From the NCBI RefSeq assembly GCF_025399195.1, contig NW_026252098.1, positions 1 through 64,000 of the forward strand: a DNA stretch of 64,000 bases, written 5' to 3'. This document shows, piece after piece, positions 45,597-60,701 of the stretch; the stretch's first letter is position 1; each line of letters begins with the position of its first letter. The notes beneath the pieces are model-generated. The model searched no databases. It was not told the origin of the DNA and saw nothing but the letters and a program-made list of their open reading frames with translations. Source of the DNA: Umbelopsis ramanniana AG (lineage: Eukaryota; Mucoromycota; Umbelopsidomycetes; Umbelopsidales; Umbelopsidaceae). The position numbers and the translations under genes were made by a program.

Positions 45597-47489
45597 ATGG
45601 AGGCGCGGAGGAGATCACTTCAAAAGCGTCGCATCCAAAGGTATGTAGGTTTTCCCATGGCAAATAATTGCCACCTTCAGCACGCTAACTTTTGATTTAT
45701 TCAAGCGATTATATCTCTAAAGCAAGTCCACTGAAAATCTCGTTCACACCATCCGTTAGCGAATGCAGCACACCATCGCCAGAGTATCATAACGACACTC
45801 CTACACCGGGAACCGACCAGCTCGAACCTCCTGAACTTGCTCGGAGGCATGACTCTGATACGAACGAGATATACCCATCGGCGAGCAGAGACACTCTAGA
45901 CTCTTTCCTCAATGTCGATTCGATTGCCCAGCCCTTTTTCATGACGCCGCTGCCACCTTCTCCCCATCGGCAAGGTAGTATTAATTCTTTCAACGCCGGT
46001 TCAGATCATGCTCCTGGCCGTCACACTGGTAAGCCACGGTTTGGATTCAAATATCATATGTCGAGGGTGCAAGGCTAACCGACTTAATGGTCAGAATTGC
46101 AGAGCGTCGACAATGAAATGGATATGAGCTTAACATCATCGAGGAACAATGCTTCAAGTGTGGGTGATTTGACGCCACCGCCTTCATTAGATCGAGGTCA
46201 ATCCCAAAAGTCAGCGTTTGTTCGAGCAGGCGAGATCTACGAATCATTTCAAATTGGTATGGAAACACCTGAAACTCCTGCCGACTTGCCAATACGACCT
46301 ATCGTGACGAGCACGGATACACAGAAATTTAAGAGGAGGAAAATGAGCATGTCTAATTTACAATCTATTAGTGAACCGCCAATAACACCGAGCCTGAATT
46401 TAGCAGACGACAATGTATCCACCATGCTATCCAGTCAAGGGAACGAAGGCACGGGCGAACCGGAGAGCATGAATGAGCTAGAGGATGATCTTGCGAACAC
46501 CAGCTTAATTGAAGATACGCAGCCTGGTAAAATCATGCAGCTAGATCACATCACAACCGGACCAGAGGCATCTTTGCCTGCCCAAGAAACAGGGCAAATT
46601 GAAACAGTGCATGAAAGTACAAGTGCAAGTATAAATGTGGATCGGCCATCGTTTTCACAACCAATAACAAGAAGAAACTATACGAGGTCAACGGCTAGAG
46701 ATGAGCCACCAGCTGTCAATGAGATGACGGTTGTCGCATCAGTGGTTGGGGAAGTTCTACTAGAGACGATGAAGTAAGCTCCGTTTCCTCTTTGTATGCA
46801 AGCAAACAAAGTCAATGTGACTAAAGTGTACATATTGGGTGTTGCTGCAGGTCAACAGCATCTGATTCCGAAGCCAAAGCTGCTGTCAAACTATTCAAAA
46901 AACAGGCAGAAACGATCTTCATTGAGCAGGTAAGGAGTAGTCAAATGATGAATGCTACATGAACACTATATTGATATCTGACTTTAGATGAATCTATGGA
47001 ATGAAAATGAAGCGCTGCAGAAGGATCGGAGAACTGAAGTGAGTCAAGGGAAAAAACTTCGAGCCAAATTACTTGAAATTCGAACAAGACGACAGACATT
47101 ACACGCTGAAATGGAACATGAAAGAAGCTTATACGAATCCGTGGAATATGATAACAAAGTAAGATGTCGTTTACTTGGCTTTTGATATATGTCTGGTTCA
47201 ACTAACGATGTTGTGCCCACAAATTTAGGAGTCTCAAGGATTGGAAGACTTGTTACAGGGCTTGCAGGATCTTAAGGCCAAAGCGAAGTCGTCAAAGCCA
47301 GAAATCAACGTGACAACTGACAAACACCGAACGACTTTACAAGGTGTTGTTAAAAGTCTGACAGCCCGTTGTGGTGTTATTAACGATAATGGCCATCGTC
47401 AAGGCGGATTGTTGCAGCTCTTGCGTGATTTTAACGAAAAGCTCGAGCTATGGAACGATCACCTTGGTGATGAACGAGAGTGCGCATAA
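45597..47489 (+). CDS. Coiled-coil protein, candidate kinetochore CENP-U/Ame1 subunit
   Basis: Exons 45597-45640, 45706-46028, 46095-46773, 46851-46929, 46988-47158, 47229-47489; 518 residues. The N terminus is basic (MEARRRSLQKRRIQR). The next 350 residues are disordered and rich in SP/TP sites (TPSPEYHNDTPTPG, LTPPPSL, METPETPADLP, PPITPSL), typical of CDK targets. The last 160 residues form a coiled coil (KLRAKLLEIRTRRQTLHAEM) then a small globular end (GLLQLLRDFNEKLELWNDHL). This plan, basic start, TP-rich middle, coiled coil and short C-terminal domain, is like CENP-U/Ame1, the inner kinetochore subunit joining COMA to the MIND complex. The assignment is by architecture only and could be wrong. 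Confidence 0.4.
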
Positions 47490-47878
47490 TACGCTCTTCC
47501 CCCACTTTTAGCATAATGCTGGCATGTACATATTCTCCTCAACTTGTAAAATCACCTTTCCAACCTACTGTAACTTCTATCATTGTATCAAGATCATTAT
47601 AATTTGCATTCATATAGATTAGTAGCTGTAATCGATGCTCAATACAAAGCTTTTCTTATACAAACGAATTGAATTTATTGACAGATTTCAACAGTTCGGC
47701 CGCCGCCATATACATATTAGTCTTCGACTATAAATCAGAATGAGAGATATCACGACGAAAAACGAAATTCATTCGGTTATGGAGTCAAAAAATGACAGAA
47801 GTGGGGGAAAAAGAAAAGTAAACGAGCGAATATGGACAGTAATGGGCTAATATAAGGGAACGGGGAAAGAAACGATAT
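47490..47878. other. Convergent 3' region, no recognised feature
   Basis: 389 bp between two convergent stop codons, AT-rich, carrying the 3' UTRs only as far as can be seen. Confidence 0.5.
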
Positions 47879-49498
47879 CTACTCCAAGAGAACTCTTGCT
47901 GGCAATACCACAAGCTCTTCTTCATCAATAAACAAAGGACTGATTGTCTTGTTTACGACTTTTTGCGGTCTCGATTCCTTATCGCCAGTCAAGGGCTTCA
48001 AGTCACGCATGACCTCATCGTCAAACTTGCTACCTGGGGCAATGGGTTGAGCAAATACGTCCGCTGCACCGGCATGGATTTCGAGACTAAGCTCGGCTGT
48101 CAAGTCAAGCAAGTTGTTCCATGCATCATGTGAGTTCAATTGTTCTACCGTGGTAGAGATGGACTTGGATTGCAAAAGATGCGAGAATGAAGAGGTGAGT
48201 TCGCGACGTTTGTTGGCAAGGTATTGCTTGGTGGCAGGGTTGAGAGACAAACTTTGAACAGTTTGCTTTCGATACCATTTTGCAAAATTAGCTCCCAGAG
48301 TAGAATTGAAACGGGTTATCTGATCAGAATAAGCTGTATTAAGCAAATTGTGGTTCTCGGTACCAAATGGTAAAGTCGTTAGGTAAGCGTTAGCGAGCTC
48401 TTGAAATAATTGCTGCTCTATTTCGAAATGCAACGTGCCATTGTCTTCGGCAGCTTCAGAGGTAGGTGTTGTTACAATAGAGCTGATCACGTCGGAGACT
48501 TGATTGACAAAGACTTCTAACTTTTGTCCAATCGACTGAGAATTTATGATGGGTTGTGATCGATTATCAAGGAGCTCGAAGTCGCTGGCTGAGAGAGGCA
48601 AACTTGGTTGCTGCTGTAGATGTTGATGAGGATGATGTTGATGATGATTGTGGTTATGGTGATGGTTATTTTGGTGGTTGTGCATTTGGGTAGGTGATTG
48701 TGAAGGTACCAATAACTGGCGGTTACTATCACTGTTCACGCTGCCAATGCTACCATTGCTGGATGAAGTTCCGAAATTGAGTTTCTGTCGGTCATTCTCC
48801 TTAAATCCATCCGAACCGGAAACCATAGTCTTGAGGTTATCCATCATCAGTGCTTGTTGTTTATGCGCTAACTCCAGGTTGCGTAGCTGATTTTGCAACA
48901 TTTCATTTTCCTCCATGAGTTCAACATAAGACTTGGATACAGCGAAGCTGGGCTGAGGTTGTGGTGGGGCAGTGATCTCGTCACTGACAACGTTGTTATC
49001 TGTGATATTGTCGGGCGTATCATCACCAAAGTCGGCCACAGCCGATCTGTCATCTCCAAATTCTGCTGCGTTAGATCGAGATCCCTTATCATCGTCTTTA
49101 TCGTCGTCGTTTTCACTCTGGGTATCGATGTTAACATCCATCATTTCTTCAAGAATCTGAGGTTGCTGAGAAAGGGAGCTGTTCACGGGAGGTCTAGCGT
49201 TGTTGCTTATACCGTCTAGCGTAGAGTTATCGTCACCTTCATCTGCTCTCTCGCTCATCGAGTGCCTTCCGCTAATACTGGTTAAGTTGGATCCGCCATG
49301 TCCGCTCAACACCGACTCCTGATCGTCAATGGTAGCAGCTACGCTCCAGGCATCAGTATCACGAAACCGGTTGGAGTCAAGTGTGTCCAGAATGTCAGTC
49401 TTTCTCAAGTAAGCGAAGCGTGGGGCCAAAGTGTCAGGTAGGCGAGGAGGGTGGAATAATTCCTTGTCACTTCCATCGTGCGAAGAGACTGAACTCAT
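47879..49498 (-). CDS. Hypothetical coiled-coil protein with His/Asn-rich tract
   Basis: One exon, 539 residues from the first ATG at 49498. Residues 1-175 are acidic and Ser/Asp-rich (DDKDDDKGSRS, FGDDTPDN). A coiled coil lies near 186-225 (YVELMEENEMLQNQLRNLEL). A striking His/Asn/Gln tract covers about 269-300 (NNHHHNHNHHQHHPHQHLQQ). The C-terminal 210 residues look folded and mostly helical, with FEIEQQLFQELANAYLTTLP, GANFAKWYRKQTVQSLSL, and the ending LFIDEEELVVLPARVLLE. I recognise no domain. The gene is unusual here in having no intron over 1.6 kb. It is divergent from the HAD phosphatase gene. Confidence 0.75.
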   Translation of the reverse strand: MSSVSSHDGSDKELFHPPRLPDTLAPRFAYLRKTDILDTLDSNRFRDTDAWSVAATIDDQESVLSGHGGSNLTSISGRHSMSERADEGDDNSTLDGISNNARPPVNSSLSQQPQILEEMMDVNIDTQSENDDDKDDDKGSRSNAAEFGDDRSAVADFGDDTPDNITDNNVVSDEITAPPQPQPSFAVSKSYVELMEENEMLQNQLRNLELAHKQQALMMDNLKTMVSGSDGFKENDRQKLNFGTSSSNGSIGSVNSDSNRQLLVPSQSPTQMHNHQNNHHHNHNHHQHHPHQHLQQQPSLPLSASDFELLDNRSQPIINSQSIGQKLEVFVNQVSDVISSIVTTPTSEAAEDNGTLHFEIEQQLFQELANAYLTTLPFGTENHNLLNTAYSDQITRFNSTLGANFAKWYRKQTVQSLSLNPATKQYLANKRRELTSSFSHLLQSKSISTTVEQLNSHDAWNNLLDLTAELSLEIHAGAADVFAQPIAPGSKFDDEVMRDLKPLTGDKESRPQKVVNKTISPLFIDEEELVVLPARVLLE

Positions 49499-50029
49499 TG
49501 TTGAATGTGCCAAGGTCAAAAGTGAGGTCGGAAAATGCTGGTAGGATAGGCACGAAAATTATTGGGCAGCGGTGACTGGTGACCACACCAACAATTTGGC
49601 CCAAATGCAACCCCGCGCATTCTACCGTCTTTGTAGCCCGGGATCATATCTTGCATTCCCTTGATTGATGGAGTTCCTATACGTTCGTTTTTGTTTGGAT
49701 TAGGGTTTCCGACCCTACCTTTCCGGTGCACGAACGTCTTGCATGCCGTATATTAAAACTGGCCTATATTATGGTAAATCGCTACTACAGCTTCCAAGTC
49801 TAATGAGATTCTTCGTCTGATAATTCATTCATTTTACGTTGGTAAGAGCCAAAGTAGAGCAACTGCCTCTAAAACATCTCGCTCATGCTCCCCTAGCTGA
49901 CAGTTAGGTAGGATAGCGGAGTCGATCAATCAGTAAACTCAGCCGTGCCAAAAAAAGTTGACTGACTCACTGCCACGCTGTTCCATACACCATGTACGGC
50001 TTATTCCACTCCTTCACCAAAAGAACAAT
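49499..50029. promoter_or_regulatory. Divergent promoter region
   Basis: 531 bp between the start codons of the coiled-coil gene (reverse) and the HAD gene (forward). A reverse frame at 49516-49731 lacks support. No specific regulatory site was recognised. Confidence 0.4.
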
Positions 50030-50821
50030 ATGTCACAAGAAAATCTCATATTCGAGTGCACACTCTTTGATATGGATGGAACCTTAATAGATACTACACC
50101 AGCCGTAACAGAGCTCTGGGAAGAATATGCTGCCACATATGGACTGGATGCTCAAGAAGTAAGTTTGTCGACAACCTAGTCAGCTTTTCAATACTTCTTA
50201 CCTACCCCTATAGATCCTGAAAATGTCACATGGACGTCCAATGCGCGATACCATGCTATACTGGAATCCGAAAGATATCACTCCAGATATCGTCGATATG
50301 TATGAACGCAAACTTGCTGCTAACTCCAATGGGGTTGCTCTTGCACCCGGTGCTGCCGATTTGTACGCTGCTATTCCATGCGAACGCTTTGGTATGTATA
50401 CAGGCGCAAAACTGAGAACGGCCCTAGCCAGACTACAGCAGTGTCAGCTTGATCGACCAAAAGCTTTGTTCGCAGGTGATACCGTTTCCCAAGGAAAACC
50501 AGATCCAGAAGGGTAAGTCATGATTTACCTAACCAAACCAAGTACAGCTGTGGTCATACTAAGATTTCGACATATAGGTGGATTAAGGCCGCAGAGGTAT
50601 TAGGATATAAGGGAGCCCAGTGTGTGGTGTTTGAAGACTCGGCGGTTGGTGTTAAGTCCGCAAAAGCGGCAGGTATGTTTGTTATCGCCTGTTTGACGAC
50701 GCATTCCTTGCAACAGCTTGAAGCAGCTGGTGCCGACATCATAGTGGAAGACCTTACAAAGGTTAAAGCGAGCGTTAACGAAGGCGGAAGAATAGAATTA
50801 ATGATATCGAGTAGAATGTAA
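50030..50821 (+). CDS. HAD-family sugar/polyol phosphatase
   Basis: Exons 50030-50158, 50214-50512, 50578-50821; 223 residues. All HAD motifs are present: I, DMDGTLIDT with nucleophile Asp14 and general acid Asp16; II, the Thr in MYTGAKL; III, the Lys in GKPDPEG; IV, FEDSAVGVKSAKAAGM. The helical cap lies between motifs I and II. It resembles the DOG/GPP group (2-deoxyglucose-6-phosphatase, glycerol-3-phosphatase, AraL-like), which dephosphorylates small sugar or polyol phosphates in the cytosol. The physiological substrate cannot be read from sequence. The start is the first in-frame ATG; no presequence is apparent. Confidence 0.85.
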
Positions 50822-51529
50822 TGCAACAGTGGAGATGAGTGCACAGTTTAATGTTATTCAGAACAACTAAAACACCTAGAGAACAGCATTAAAACTAGTA
50901 TTACTTGATGGGTACAAGTCCATAATGGTAATGGGAGATAATTTTATTGCAGGAACATAGTTTTTTGCCATTGTCAATACGCTTCGCACTTGAGAACAGA
51001 GAGATTACACGGATACATTTTATTTACATTGTGCCGCAGTGTAAATTGACAGTTCCCGAGTACACCTGTTTCCTTCTGCAATATCACTAGGTGTTTTTCC
51101 TTCGCTGTTTTTAATGACTGACTTGCCTCCTACTTGAAGCAAATGCCACTTTGACGCTTGTACCTTTTTCTTTCACCTGATGTAGAGGGCAAAGAATAAG
51201 CATATATATTCATAACATTTTAAACGATAACAGATGATATATTAGACCAGGAATTTCCTGGTTGTTACTCGTAGATGAGCTTCCAACCAGTTCCCCCAAT
51301 AGCCTTTGGGAGCTAACTTTCAATAATTATGTAATATCGTATTATGTTGATTCTTGTACAAAACGAAACAGCTCACTTGTCGTTAAGGAATCGTGTTCTG
51401 ACTATCAAAATGCAAGTTACCGAAAAAGAATTGTATTGAAACGTTTCGATACAGTACCGAAAACGCTCTATGGCTGGTTCGCGCTCGATTTCCGCCAGCA
51501 CTTACAGCCAAGCTTACAGAACCTTAGTG
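50822..51529. other. Intergenic, no recognised feature
   Basis: 708 bp between two forward genes. It holds the HAD 3' UTR and the AP-3 mu promoter. A forward frame at 51262-51591 runs out of frame into AP-3 mu exon 1 and lacks an ATG-based start or family resemblance. Confidence 0.5.
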
Positions 51530-53545
51530 ATGATCAACTCACTTTTTGTAGTCAATGGTCAAGGGTATGTTGCTATTCAATTCTATCTTAGTGCGTATAT
51601 CGTTGTCTAATACCAGATTCTTGCAGAAAGATCATTATAGAAAAGCACTGGCGAAGCATCATTTCGAGGCAAATTGTTGATGTCTTTAGCGATGAGAGTG
51701 CGAAGTTCCTTGCTTCCGGACCCATCAATCACACTGCTTCCAACTCGGATAAAAACGCCAAAGAAGTCTCATTTACCAAAGAAGATGTTCCTCCTATTCT
51801 CGAGACATCAAAATATCTGTTGTTGCACGTACTAAGGGACGGCTTGGTATGGCTTTGTCCGGTTGATAAAGAAGGTTAGTTGCTTGCCATCATGTGAGAC
51901 TAGCGGAGAGCTGTATAGTATCTTATATGTTTCGATATCCTTAGTTGATCCTTTGCTTGTATTTGAGATGATACATCGCATAATTGATATACTTGTTGAT
52001 TACCTTGGAGATGTTTCGGAAGTGTCCATTCGCGACAACTTCGTCATCGTATATCAAGTAAGCGAGGGTTGTTCTTTTAACACTTGGTAGTCAACATGGA
52101 ATCAATGTGACTGACATTTATTTACAGCTTTTGGAAGAAATGATGGACTATGGATACCCACTTACAACCGAACCTAATGCTCTTAAGCAAATCATTCTCC
52201 CTCCAACTATCATGAATAAGGTGATGAACACTGTTGTGGCTGCTTCAGGGTCAGTGATACTTTCTTTTCTCCCATGTCACACGGTGATGAGTGTCTTATG
52301 TTTCTGTTTGATGTTAGGGTCGGGCAAAAGCTTCCGCAATCTACCATGTCTAGTATACCTTGGAGAAAAGCTGGTGTCAAGTATGCCCAAAATGAAATCT
52401 ATTTTGATATTATTGAAGAAATCGATGCCACTATTGAGGCGTAAGTATATAATCGTGTGCAGTCTACTTTGGCCTTTGACGTTAAGGATTCTTTCTAACA
52501 TCATGTTTTTGTAGTAACGGTGCCATTGTATCATGTGAAGCTCATGGTACTGTCAATGTGAACTGCCGACTGTCCGGTAAGAATGTAACAATCGGTATAC
52601 GGGCTTCATTATCCTTAGAAATCTGACAATTGGCTTTTATTGAACTTTTTAGGTATGCCGGACTTGGCTCTCAACTTCATAAATCACAGAATTCTAGACG
52701 ATGTCTCATTTCATCCGTGTGTGAGGTCAGTGCCCAGAAATTTGTGATATAGAGTGACTTTGTTGCGGATTTTAACACTCTTTGGAATTTCATATAGATA
52801 TCAAAAGTGGGAGAGTGATAAAGTTCTCTCGTTCGTTCCTCCAGATGGCCATTTTAGTCTCATGAGTTACAGGTTAGTAGCAGGAGCAATTGCGACTTTT
52901 CTACAAGCTGTAATTCTTTGGGCAGTTTAACTCAGTATCATATTTCTTCTACGCAGGGTGAACTTACCACCACAACAACTTTTACCGCTTCACGTCAAAC
53001 CTCAGTTCTACAATACAGCGACCGGCGGTAAATTCGACATTTCCATCAATCCACGATCTACGGACGGAAAGCCGATCGAAAAAGTGGTAGTGACCATCCC
53101 TATGAGTAAAAACACAACCACTGTGAACGCAACATGTAACGTTGGACAGTACATGTATGATCCAGTGACCAAGGTATGATGAATAGGTTGGTGCATATAT
53201 CACGGTATATACCCCTGTTACTGACATTGATACATCTAGTCTATTAAATGGGAGATTTCCAAGATTCAAGTTCGTGATCGAACACCAATGCTATCGGGAA
53301 CCTACAGCAACGGGTATGTAGCGAAAGTAAATGTGCACGCAACGTTCTTAGATTTTAATAATAACATTTTTATCAGCTCTGCAACTCATGAAACGGGTAC
53401 CACCATCATGTTGCAGTTCCAAATTAGCATGTATGCTGTATCTGGCCTGAAGGTGGATACGTTGCGACTATTCAGAGAAGGATACAAGCCATACAAAGGT
53501 GTTAGAAGTGTGACAAAAGCTGGCAAGTTCCAGATCAGAGCGTAG
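51530..53545 (+). CDS. apm3: AP-3 adaptor complex mu subunit
   Basis: Eleven exons: 51530-51564, 51627-51874, 51945-52057, 52128-52249, 52318-52440, 52515-52576, 52653-52725, 52798-52872, 52957-53173, 53240-53313, 53377-53545; 436 residues. The short first exon gives MINSLFVVNGQG, joined to KIIIEKHWRSIISRQIVDVF, the expected longin-domain start (human AP3M1: MIHSLFLIN, then EKHWKSVVSQSV). The longin domain ends near residue 140. The mu homology domain follows: IPWRKAGVKYAQNEIYFDI, MPDLALNFIN, LDDVSFHPCVRYQKWES, FVPPDGHFSLMSYRV, the ISGLK-like AVSGLKVDTLRLF, and YKPYKGVRSVTKAGKFQIR. Mu3 reads YxxPhi sorting signals on cargo going from Golgi/endosome to the vacuole. Its stop codon is 78 bp from that of the convergent BUB1. 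Confidence 0.95.
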
Positions 53546-53623
53546 TTGCATAGAAAGCAGGTGTTCTTGTACAGTGTAGGCTTTCTTAAAAATGTAATAT
53601 ATATATCGACAGAATCAACTCTT

Positions 53624-56107
53624 TTATTTCAACACATTTTCCAGTTCTGTTAGCATGTTTGATAATTTCTTTTTGGATTGCTCATCTCTTCTTATCAAAT
53701 AGGTTTGCATCTCTTCTTGTAATTCCTGCAACAAGCTGGTCATGGGTAGATTTTGAGTTGGATTCAGCAATATGTTGAACGTCTTCTTCCAAATTGGCGT
53801 ATGCCATCCTCGTTTCAAGTTTTGCTTTATGACCCATTGTCCTCCGGCAGGGACAACTTGCATGTGCTGTCCAAACAATAAGCAGTAGATAACTTTCGCG
53901 ATACCCCAATAGTCTAGGATCCAAGGCTCCCATTCGCCATGTCGAAGGGTCTGAGGAGGGTCATCATGCACATTGGTATTCCAGCCTGCTATGAATTTTT
54001 GGCCACTGGGAAATAGGTTCAAATCAAGTGTTCTTCCAAAGTCAATGATCTTGATTTTTTTCAATGCCCAGTATTCATCATCACAACCAGTATAGACAGT
54101 GGAGGCATGCTTTCCTGATGTTTGCGAGTCTGGCTTCTGAAAATTCAACATGACATTATCTGGTTTGATATCTCCATGAACGAAGCCGTTTAAATGGAGG
54201 GCGGTAACGCACTTGAGCAATCGAATGGTCAAGAACATGGCTAATGGCTCTGCAAGACCTGATGTCATCGAGGTAGCTTGAGTGCTGAACAATTTAACCT
54301 TATTCACGGCAGCCAGCAGAGTGCCTTGAGAACAGTATTCCATTACAAGACAACTTGCATTCTGGAAAAGATGAAACGATATAGGATACACTATGAATCT
54401 GGAAGAATGATGACCTAGGGCGGCTACAGTACGCTTCAGCATGCAGTACTCATAGGTATAGGATGGTAGCTGTATCTTCACAGCATATATTGCGTTGTGC
54501 ATATCTCTAGCCTTAAACACGCGAGCATGCCCACCTTGAGCCACAGAGTCGACAATGGACAAGCTATATGGAGTAATGCGAAGTATGAAAGGAACAAATC
54601 TTGCTGACTTCTTGTGAGATAACCTCACCAAGCTTGCTTTGAGTGGTATCTGTTCCTCCCTACTTTCATAGTAGTCTTCATCTGCTTGTAGACTTGCTTT
54701 TAACCGTCTGACAATTCCATCGTAAAACTGGATAGTGATTTGTATCGCAGACGGCGATATGCTACGAAAAGCATCAACTGTAAGTCGAGCTGTATTCGAA
54801 TTGTGTCCAATGTGCCCTTCTGAAAATCGTTCGCCAATATCTATTCCCAGTGACCGTCTGTCTGAGGATCGCAATATTCCTAGAGGTTGCCTCCATGGTT
54901 GATTTTTGACGATATGCTCCAGTTTTCTGCTTCCCTGACGAGACACTAGAAACACCGAAGCTCCCATTCATTCAGTTTGTCGTTTATTATAGAAAAATTG
55001 GTAGACTACTAAAGATAAACTATATGTACAAGGGTAAACTTACCGTGTGGAAATGTATGCAGGCCCGCTTTAGAATTTTCAGATGTGCAAGAAATTTCGA
55101 CGATATCTTCGGTGATGAAGTGTTCCGTTGGATTCGATCTGTCGTTACAATTGTTCTTCGTCGACTCTCTGTCAATATGACCAGTATGCCAAAGGCTCTC
55201 CATAGTTGCCAAGTTGGAAGGAAGAAATGTATCGTTGACCCGCATTTCCTCAAAAGACAGTTGCTGTTCATTCTTTCGTATGGACTTCCCGTATGTGCTT
55301 CGTTTACGTTTAGCTGAGTGTGTTATTTTCAAAGGCACATCGTTATCTGTGTGACGACTTTCAGCCTGGATGTCAAACAGCTTGGCCTATCAAACCATAT
55401 TTACCCTCCGCTTTATCACACGTGGCAAGTTAGACTAATAGCTTACTTCTATAATTAACTGACATCGTTTTGCGGCATTATCATGTATCTCCAGGGCTAC
55501 GGGAAACCTGTACTTCCTATAATCATGCGGTAACTTCAAGAAGATTGAGGCGACTGGCTTATTCTGGTCATCGGGTTGATGTTGTGCTTGTTTTTCAGTG
55601 CATGTCAATTGATGACAGGCATACCTTTTTTGTAGCGACCAAATGCGATTCTGCAATCGATTTAGGGGCTGTGCCTGCGCATCAATTCCTGCTCTCAGTG
55701 TATTGATAGCTTCGGAAATCCTAAATGCGAACAATTAAAGAGAAGCTATTCTCTGTGTCAAAGGCATATGTTCCTTCAAGGTACCTTCCACTTTGTTCCA
55801 AATGACTAGAGTAATGATAGTAAAAGGCGCCAAGATGTTTTCCTATCTCTGTTCGTTCCAAGTAATTGAATACATGCAGTGGATCAGGATAATAGGATGC
55901 ATACATCAGCCATATGCGTAGATACCGTGGATCGTTGCGATATCGAACTTGTCTATGGATGTAGTGAATGCAGCGTTGAAGTACTGATAAGAGCAGGCGA
56001 TCAGGCTTGTTATGAGAGGTAGAGGGGCTTTTGATAATGCGTCGTATTTCCCTATCGAAAAGGGATATCGGATCATCCAAGCTGTCGAGATAGGCGTAAC
56101 TTTCCAT
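53624..56107 (-). CDS. bub1: Spindle checkpoint kinase BUB1
   Basis: Exons on the reverse strand: 56107-55785, 55720-55447, 55386-55044, 54945-53624; 753 residues. The N-terminal Mad3/Bub1 TPR domain (about 8-140) shows LDDPISLFDREIRRI, NDPRYLRIWLMYASYYPDPL, and SGRISEAINTLRAGI. The kinase domain (about 435-750) has a Gly loop AQGGHARVFKA, VAIK-type Lys in YAVKIQLP, catalytic loop HGDIKPDNVML as in other Bub1 proteins, and IDFGRTLDLNLFPSGQKF. BUB1 phosphorylates histone H2A at centromeres and recruits shugoshin and checkpoint proteins. I chose the ATG at 56107, since upstream in-frame sequence has no ATG. No KEN box was seen near the N terminus. The predicted protein is shorter than yeast Bub1 (1021 residues), mainly in the linker. 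Confidence 0.92.
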
Positions 56108-56484
56108 TTCTACAAGTGGTGCTTTTGCCGCGGAAGAGCAAAGTGAGATATTTTTTTTTTTAGTGCTTCCATTTTTTTGTTTGTTAGCAGTCCAGTGATA
56201 AGAGCGCAATTTCGACCAAAGTGAGAATTTCACCACCCAAAGTCTAAGTGATCGATAGTGCAACAACTCACGACAATACTACTATCATCAGGCTTCACCA
56301 TGGTAGGTAAGATAAATTGACGAGCAAAAGAACAAATTTGATTGAATCATCAGATAATCATCAGATGAGGAAGTGACTATGAGTTGTTATAAAAGCAAAC
56401 AGAGAAAGAATTACAAAATGTGGATATGAGAAAAAAATGCAGTGTGAATGTCAAAGCAATGAAGACGAAAGTAGTCTATAGCTT

Positions 56485-56852
56485 TTAGTGATTTCGAATA
56501 ATCTTGTCTCCTTCTTGGTAGCCAATTTGAGCATCCCAATTACCAAGACTTTCGTCGTTGATATCTTGGTCGTTATTAGTGGAAGTAGAGGAAGTTTCAT
56601 CACTGTTATTACTTGATGCAGATGCTCTTCTGTTCTGTTGTGCCAAAAGCTTGGAGAAATCTGACCAGGGCATCTCCATAAATGAGGTATTGGTCTGTAA
56701 GGAAACGACGAGTGAGTAAACCATGAAACTTAGCCGTAAAACTTCAGTGATCATAACATGAGGATAATTACAGGAGTGATAATGGAAGGATCTTCGTTGA
56801 CGAGATTAGGAACAAGCTTGAGCTTTTGCAATAATTGATGACCAGGATCCAT
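56485..56852 (-). CDS. Small acidic hypothetical protein
   Basis: Exons on the reverse strand 56852-56772 and 56694-56485; 96 residues, joined in phase 0 with donor GTAATT and acceptor TTACAG. The N-terminal third (MDPGHQLLQKLKLVPNLVNE) looks amphipathic. A Ser/Asn/Thr/Asp-rich linker (about 52-75) follows MPWSDFSKLLAQQ, and the C terminus is NWDAQIGYQEGDKIIRNH. It has no membrane segment and no recognised family. Clean exon phase and consistent codon use suggest a true gene. Confidence 0.5.
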
Positions 56853-60368
<3,516 letters not shown>

Positions 60369-60491
60369 ACGCTGTCCTGTACACGAGGATATGATCTCCC
60401 TTTCTTGCCGTAGCAATGGGCTATGTTATGCTTTATGGCTTTCTACTTTATAGTATTCTTTTTCCTCACTTGTAAACATGTAAATAAATAA

Positions 60492-60701
60492 TCAAAGACA
60501 TTCAAATGGATGCGTAACGGGAATGGAAGCCCAAACCTTGGGAAACTGCAACAATTTTTCCTTTGAGGGAACAACGCTGTAACATTTGATGCCTTGCTGG
60601 AAAAAATAAAATTGAGAGAAATTGCCGAACCGGTCATTCAGATAGTACAATGCCTTGGGGACACCGGCTATATTCTTCAAATCAATCGGCACATCTGCCA
60701 T
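60492..60701 (-). CDS. Small hypothetical ORF, possibly spliced
   Basis: A 69-codon reverse frame from an ATG at 60701, starting MADVPIDLKNIAGVPKALYY. I recognise no family. Inside it, a TTTTATTTTTTCCAG stretch looks like a strong 3' splice site, and GTGTCC after codon 12 could be a donor. Splicing there would give a shorter basic protein (NIA-ARHQMLQRCSLKGK). Either form may be real. The region between it and ESA1 is the convergent 3' end. Confidence 0.3.
   Translation of the reverse strand: MADVPIDLKNIAGVPKALYYLNDRFGNFSQFYFFQQGIKCYSVVPSKEKLLQFPKVWASIPVTHPFECL

Noticed and set aside
54945-54967. ATG at 54967 as start of a separate kinase gene
   Set aside because: Splicing from 55044 to 54945 keeps the frame and joins a Mad3/Bub1 TPR region, so the kinase is the last exon of BUB1.
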